From: Spirochaeta sp.
Lineage (GTDB): Bacteria > Spirochaetota > Spirochaetia > DSM-2461
Assembly (NCBI GenBank): GCA_030592625.1
Contig: JAUVIY010000118.1
Span: 1 to 7,608, forward strand
Length of the DNA: 7,608 nucleotides
Reading direction: 5' to 3'
A program made the translations under genes and the position numbers. How positions within the stretch are numbered: the first letter of the stretch is position 1; every line of letters begins with the position of its first letter. This document shows, piece after piece, positions 5,877 through 7,608 of this stretch. The notes under the pieces were generated by a model. That model saw only the letters and a program-made list of their open reading frames with translations. It made no database searches and was not told where the DNA came from.

Positions 5877-5890
5877 TTGATAGCTATCAA
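5877..5890. promoter_or_regulatory. Perfect FNR/CRP-family operator (TTGATAGCTATCAA)
   Basis: A fully symmetric 14-bp palindrome that equals the FNR consensus TTGAT-N4-ATCAA at all ten defined positions. Members of the FNR/DNR/NNR group recognise this sequence and respond to low oxygen or nitric oxide. It lies in the intergenic region, at about -42 to -44 relative to the predicted rnf start, and about 100 bp upstream of the predicted start for the ROK gene, so control of the rnf operon is the better reading. Confidence 0.75.
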
Positions 5891-5948
5891 GGAATCTTTT
5901 ATGCCTCAATAAGTACAGTATGCATTGCCTATTTCATTCCTCCGATGT

Positions 5949-5977
5949 TTGCAAAAAGATATTTGCATTGTGATAAT
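5949..5977 (+). promoter_or_regulatory. Predicted sigma70-type promoter for the ROK/SIS operon
   Basis: TTGCAA at 5949-5954 (four of six to TTGACA), 17-bp spacer, GATAAT at 5972-5977 (five of six) with an upstream TG (5969-5970) as an extended -10. The start would fall near 5984, leaving a leader of about 69 bases before the ATG at 6053. I see no clear hairpin or riboswitch in that leader. Confidence 0.5.
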
Positions 5978-6052
5978 GTGGCTATGGGTGTTCAGAACGG
6001 CCTTCTCAGGCATCATGTCACTAGAAATCCAGCTTTTAATTCAGGATGTACT

Positions 6053-7024
6053 ATGGAAAGATTTATCCTGGGCATCGATATTGGTGGTACAAAATGCGCC
6101 GTGATTCTCGGAAATGAGAATAGGACCATCATTGAGAAACGCATCCTCAAGACAGACCATGGTGTATCAGCATCCACCATGATTGAACGAATCATCGATG
6201 CCGCGGACGAGATGTTTCTGAATCATCCCGATAAGGCGATTTTCGCCGTGGGAATCAGCTGTGGAGGTCCGCTTGACAGCAGGACGGGGACAATACACTC
6301 ACCCCCCAATCTTCCCGGATGGGACGATGTGCCTATCGTTGATTTGGTCAGGAAAAGGTTGAACACGCCGGTTTTTCTCCAGAACGATGCCAATGCCTGC
6401 GCCCTCGCCGAATGGAAGTTCGGAGCCGGAATGGGTTGTAATAATCTGATATTCCTCACCTTCGGCACCGGGATGGGGGCCGGGTTGATTCTCGATGGCC
6501 GGCTTTATTCCGGAATCCGGGATATGGCCGGAGAAATCGGTCATATCCGTATGGAAACAGACGGCCCGGTCGGGTATGGCAAGACCGGTTCCTTCGAAGG
6601 TTTCTGCAGTGGTGGAGGAATTGCCAAGCTGGCTGAGATCCGGGGCAGGGAGCTTCAATCTCTCGGGAGGGCGATACCGTTCTGTCCCTCACCGGAAAAA
6701 CTGGACCGTATAAGCGCCAGGGACGTTGCCGAGTGGGCACGCAAGGGTGAAAAAGAGTCGATAGCCATATACAGGAAAAGCGGCAGATACCTGGGGCGGG
6801 GACTGTCCATTCTTATAGATCTGTTGAATCCTGAGAGAATTATCATCGGCAGTATTTTCTCCAGAGACTATAATCTTCTCTATCCATCGGCAATCGAAGT
6901 CATAGAAGAGGAATCATTGAGAATCCCGATGGAGTCCTGTGAGATTCTGCCAGCCGGATTGGGGGACAGTCTCGGAGATATCGCCAGCCTGGCCGTCGCA
7001 CTGAATGGAGTGAATTGTCTATGA
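6053..7024 (+). CDS. ROK-family sugar kinase lacking the zinc-binding cysteines
   Basis: 323 residues from ATG 6053, with AGGA at 6043-6046 six bases upstream; an in-frame ATG at 5945 would add 36 residues of non-family sequence. ROK features in order: phosphate-binding GIDIGGTK (7-14), LQNDANACALAEW with the catalytic-base Asp112 (109-121), second phosphate loop FLTFGTGMGAGL (134-145), and AGEIGH (159-164), where E161 and H164 belong to the sugar site. Directly after it the usual zinc motif CxCGxxGC reads V173-G-Y175-G-K-T-G-S180: all three cysteines are gone, while the following FEGFCSGGG is well formed. It probably phosphorylates a hexose, hexosamine or related sugar in the cytoplasm using ATP. 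No DNA-binding domain is present, so it is a kinase and not a NagC/XylR-type repressor. The stop overlaps the next start (ATGA), tying it to a phosphosugar isomerase. Confidence 0.88.
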   Translation: MERFILGIDIGGTKCAVILGNENRTIIEKRILKTDHGVSASTMIERIIDAADEMFLNHPDKAIFAVGISCGGPLDSRTGTIHSPPNLPGWDDVPIVDLVRKRLNTPVFLQNDANACALAEWKFGAGMGCNNLIFLTFGTGMGAGLILDGRLYSGIRDMAGEIGHIRMETDGPVGYGKTGSFEGFCSGGGIAKLAEIRGRELQSLGRAIPFCPSPEKLDRISARDVAEWARKGEKESIAIYRKSGRYLGRGLSILIDLLNPERIIIGSIFSRDYNLLYPSAIEVIEEESLRIPMESCEILPAGLGDSLGDIASLAVALNGVNCL

Positions 7025-7608
7025 ATGAAAGTGAAGATTTTTCGGATTTATACATCAAGTACCCGGAATTAGAATCGTGTTCCGAAGATATCTCGAGGAC
7101 TTATGAAGCCCTCATTACCTGTTATTCCAGGGGGGGGACTCTTCTAGTCTGCGGAAACGGCGGAAGTGCCGCCGATGCGGATCATATCGTCGGAGAGCTG
7201 ATGAAGGGTTTTATGAGAAAGAGACCCGTGGGGCAGGAAATTAAGGAACAGTTGGGCAATCTCGAACCACAGGTTTCCGCCTATTTAACGGAGCATCTGC
7301 AGGTTCCTCTCCCGGCAATCTCCCTGGGGTCTCAAAGCGCCTTGCAAACGGCATTTGCCAACGACGTGGCCCCGGATCTTGTCTTTGCCCAAAGCGCACT
7401 CGGCTACGGCAGAAAAGGGGATGTCTTTTTGGGAATCACGACTTCCGGGAACTCGAAGAATGTCTATTACGCCGCCGCTGTCGCTGTATCCCGCGGACTG
7501 ACGGCCATCGGGTTGACCGGTGAAGACGGCGGTATGCTTAAAGATATTTGTCAGGTGTTGATTCGGGTGCCTGAGACCTCGACCCCCGCTGTTCAGGAAT
7601 TGCACCTG
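7021..7608 (+). CDS. GmhA-like SIS-domain phosphosugar (phosphoheptose) isomerase, partial
   Basis: Open from ATG 7021 to the window end (196 residues); GGAG at 7007-7010 and four-base overlap with the ROK stop suggest coupled translation. The SIS fold is clear: CGNGGSAADADH (44-55), ITTSGNSKN, IGLTGEDGG and VQELHL near the end. The Glu in VGELMKG and the His in QELHL correspond to the catalytic acid/base residues of sedoheptulose-7-phosphate isomerase GmhA. Unlike E. coli GmhA there is an extra segment of about 25-30 residues (about 68-94) between MRKRP and LPAISLG, and ISLGSQSA replaces the usual ALTTDTSA, so substrate may differ. Context with a sugar kinase suggests activated-heptose or a related phosphosugar route. 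Little sequence is missing at the C-terminus (GmhA is about 192 residues without the insert). Isomerase family sure; exact substrate not. Confidence 0.85.
   Translation, partial: MNESEDFSDLYIKYPELESCSEDISRTYEALITCYSRGGTLLVCGNGGSAADADHIVGELMKGFMRKRPVGQEIKEQLGNLEPQVSAYLTEHLQVPLPAISLGSQSALQTAFANDVAPDLVFAQSALGYGRKGDVFLGITTSGNSKNVYYAAAVAVSRGLTAIGLTGEDGGMLKDICQVLIRVPETSTPAVQELHL

Larger units (their letters stand above)
5819..6052. other. Divergent intergenic control region
   Basis: 234 bases between the rnfC-like start and the ROK start, clearly more AT-rich than its flanks, particularly 5830-5900. It contains the FNR-type box, the 26-bp palindrome, the rnf -10, and the plus-strand promoter listed separately. 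No additional coding frame, tRNA or terminator is seen. The two gene groups therefore have separate promoters facing away from each other. Confidence 0.8.

Noticed and set aside
5849..5890. Palindromes as a transcription terminator
   Set aside because: AT-rich arms without a GC stem or T-tract, and no gene ends there; both adjacent genes start and read away from this region.
5945..6052. N-terminal extension of the ROK kinase from ATG 5945
   Set aside because: 36 extra residues have no ROK similarity and would include the predicted promoter; ATG 6053 has AGGA and places DIGGTK at the normal distance.
1..7608. CRISPR arrays, tRNA/rRNA genes, insertion sequences, integration sites
   Set aside because: No spaced direct repeats, cloverleaf, transposase frame or terminal inverted repeats were seen; the only repeated short blocks are heme-motif codons in the cytochrome gene.

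Overview
This window holds two divergently oriented gene groups separated by an AT-rich control region at about 5819-6052. The organism is probably an anaerobic or facultative Gram-negative bacterium: it has an Rnf/Nqr-type membrane complex with a covalent-FMN periplasmic subunit, an exported multiheme c-type cytochrome and a rubrerythrin-like diiron protein. GC content looks moderate, near 50 percent. I cannot fix the phylum; Spirochaetota or an anaerobic proteobacterial-type lineage would fit.

Minus strand (5818 down to 1, running off the left edge): one tightly coupled operon of eight genes. The order is rnfC-like, rnfD, rnfG, rnfE, rnfA, nqrF-like, a ferritin-like diiron gene, and an exported multiheme cytochrome c of the hydroxylamine oxidoreductase (HAO) type that is cut by the window edge. 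Neighbouring genes overlap by 4-17 bases or lie 2-17 bases apart. The set is unusual. The membrane and FMN subunits are of Rnf type, but the sixth position, where Rnf has the ferredoxin-type RnfB, holds an NqrF-type NADH dehydrogenase (TM helix, 2Fe-2S, FAD, NADH domain). The RnfC is short: it keeps its SLBB-like region and two 4Fe-4S motifs but lacks the N-terminal NADH/FMN-binding part. RnfD lacks a recognisable flavin-attachment motif. The natural reading is an ion-motive complex fed with NADH through the NqrF subunit, coupled in expression to a periplasmic HAO-family octaheme enzyme that might reduce nitrite, hydroxylamine or NO, and to a small diiron protein.

Control region: a perfect 14-bp FNR/CRP-family box (TTGAT-N4-ATCAA) at 5877-5890 lies about 32-34 bp upstream of a plausible -10 for the rnf operon, the geometry of a class II activated promoter. 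A 26-bp imperfect palindrome at 5849-5874 lies beside it, centred 22 bp away. A separate extended -10 promoter is predicted for the plus-strand genes.

Plus strand (6053 to the right edge): a ROK-family sugar kinase that lacks the usual zinc-binding cysteines, overlapped by four bases (ATGA) by a GmhA-like SIS-domain phosphosugar isomerase cut by the window end. Together they look like the start of a sugar-phosphate or activated-heptose pathway operon, unrelated in function to the redox operon.
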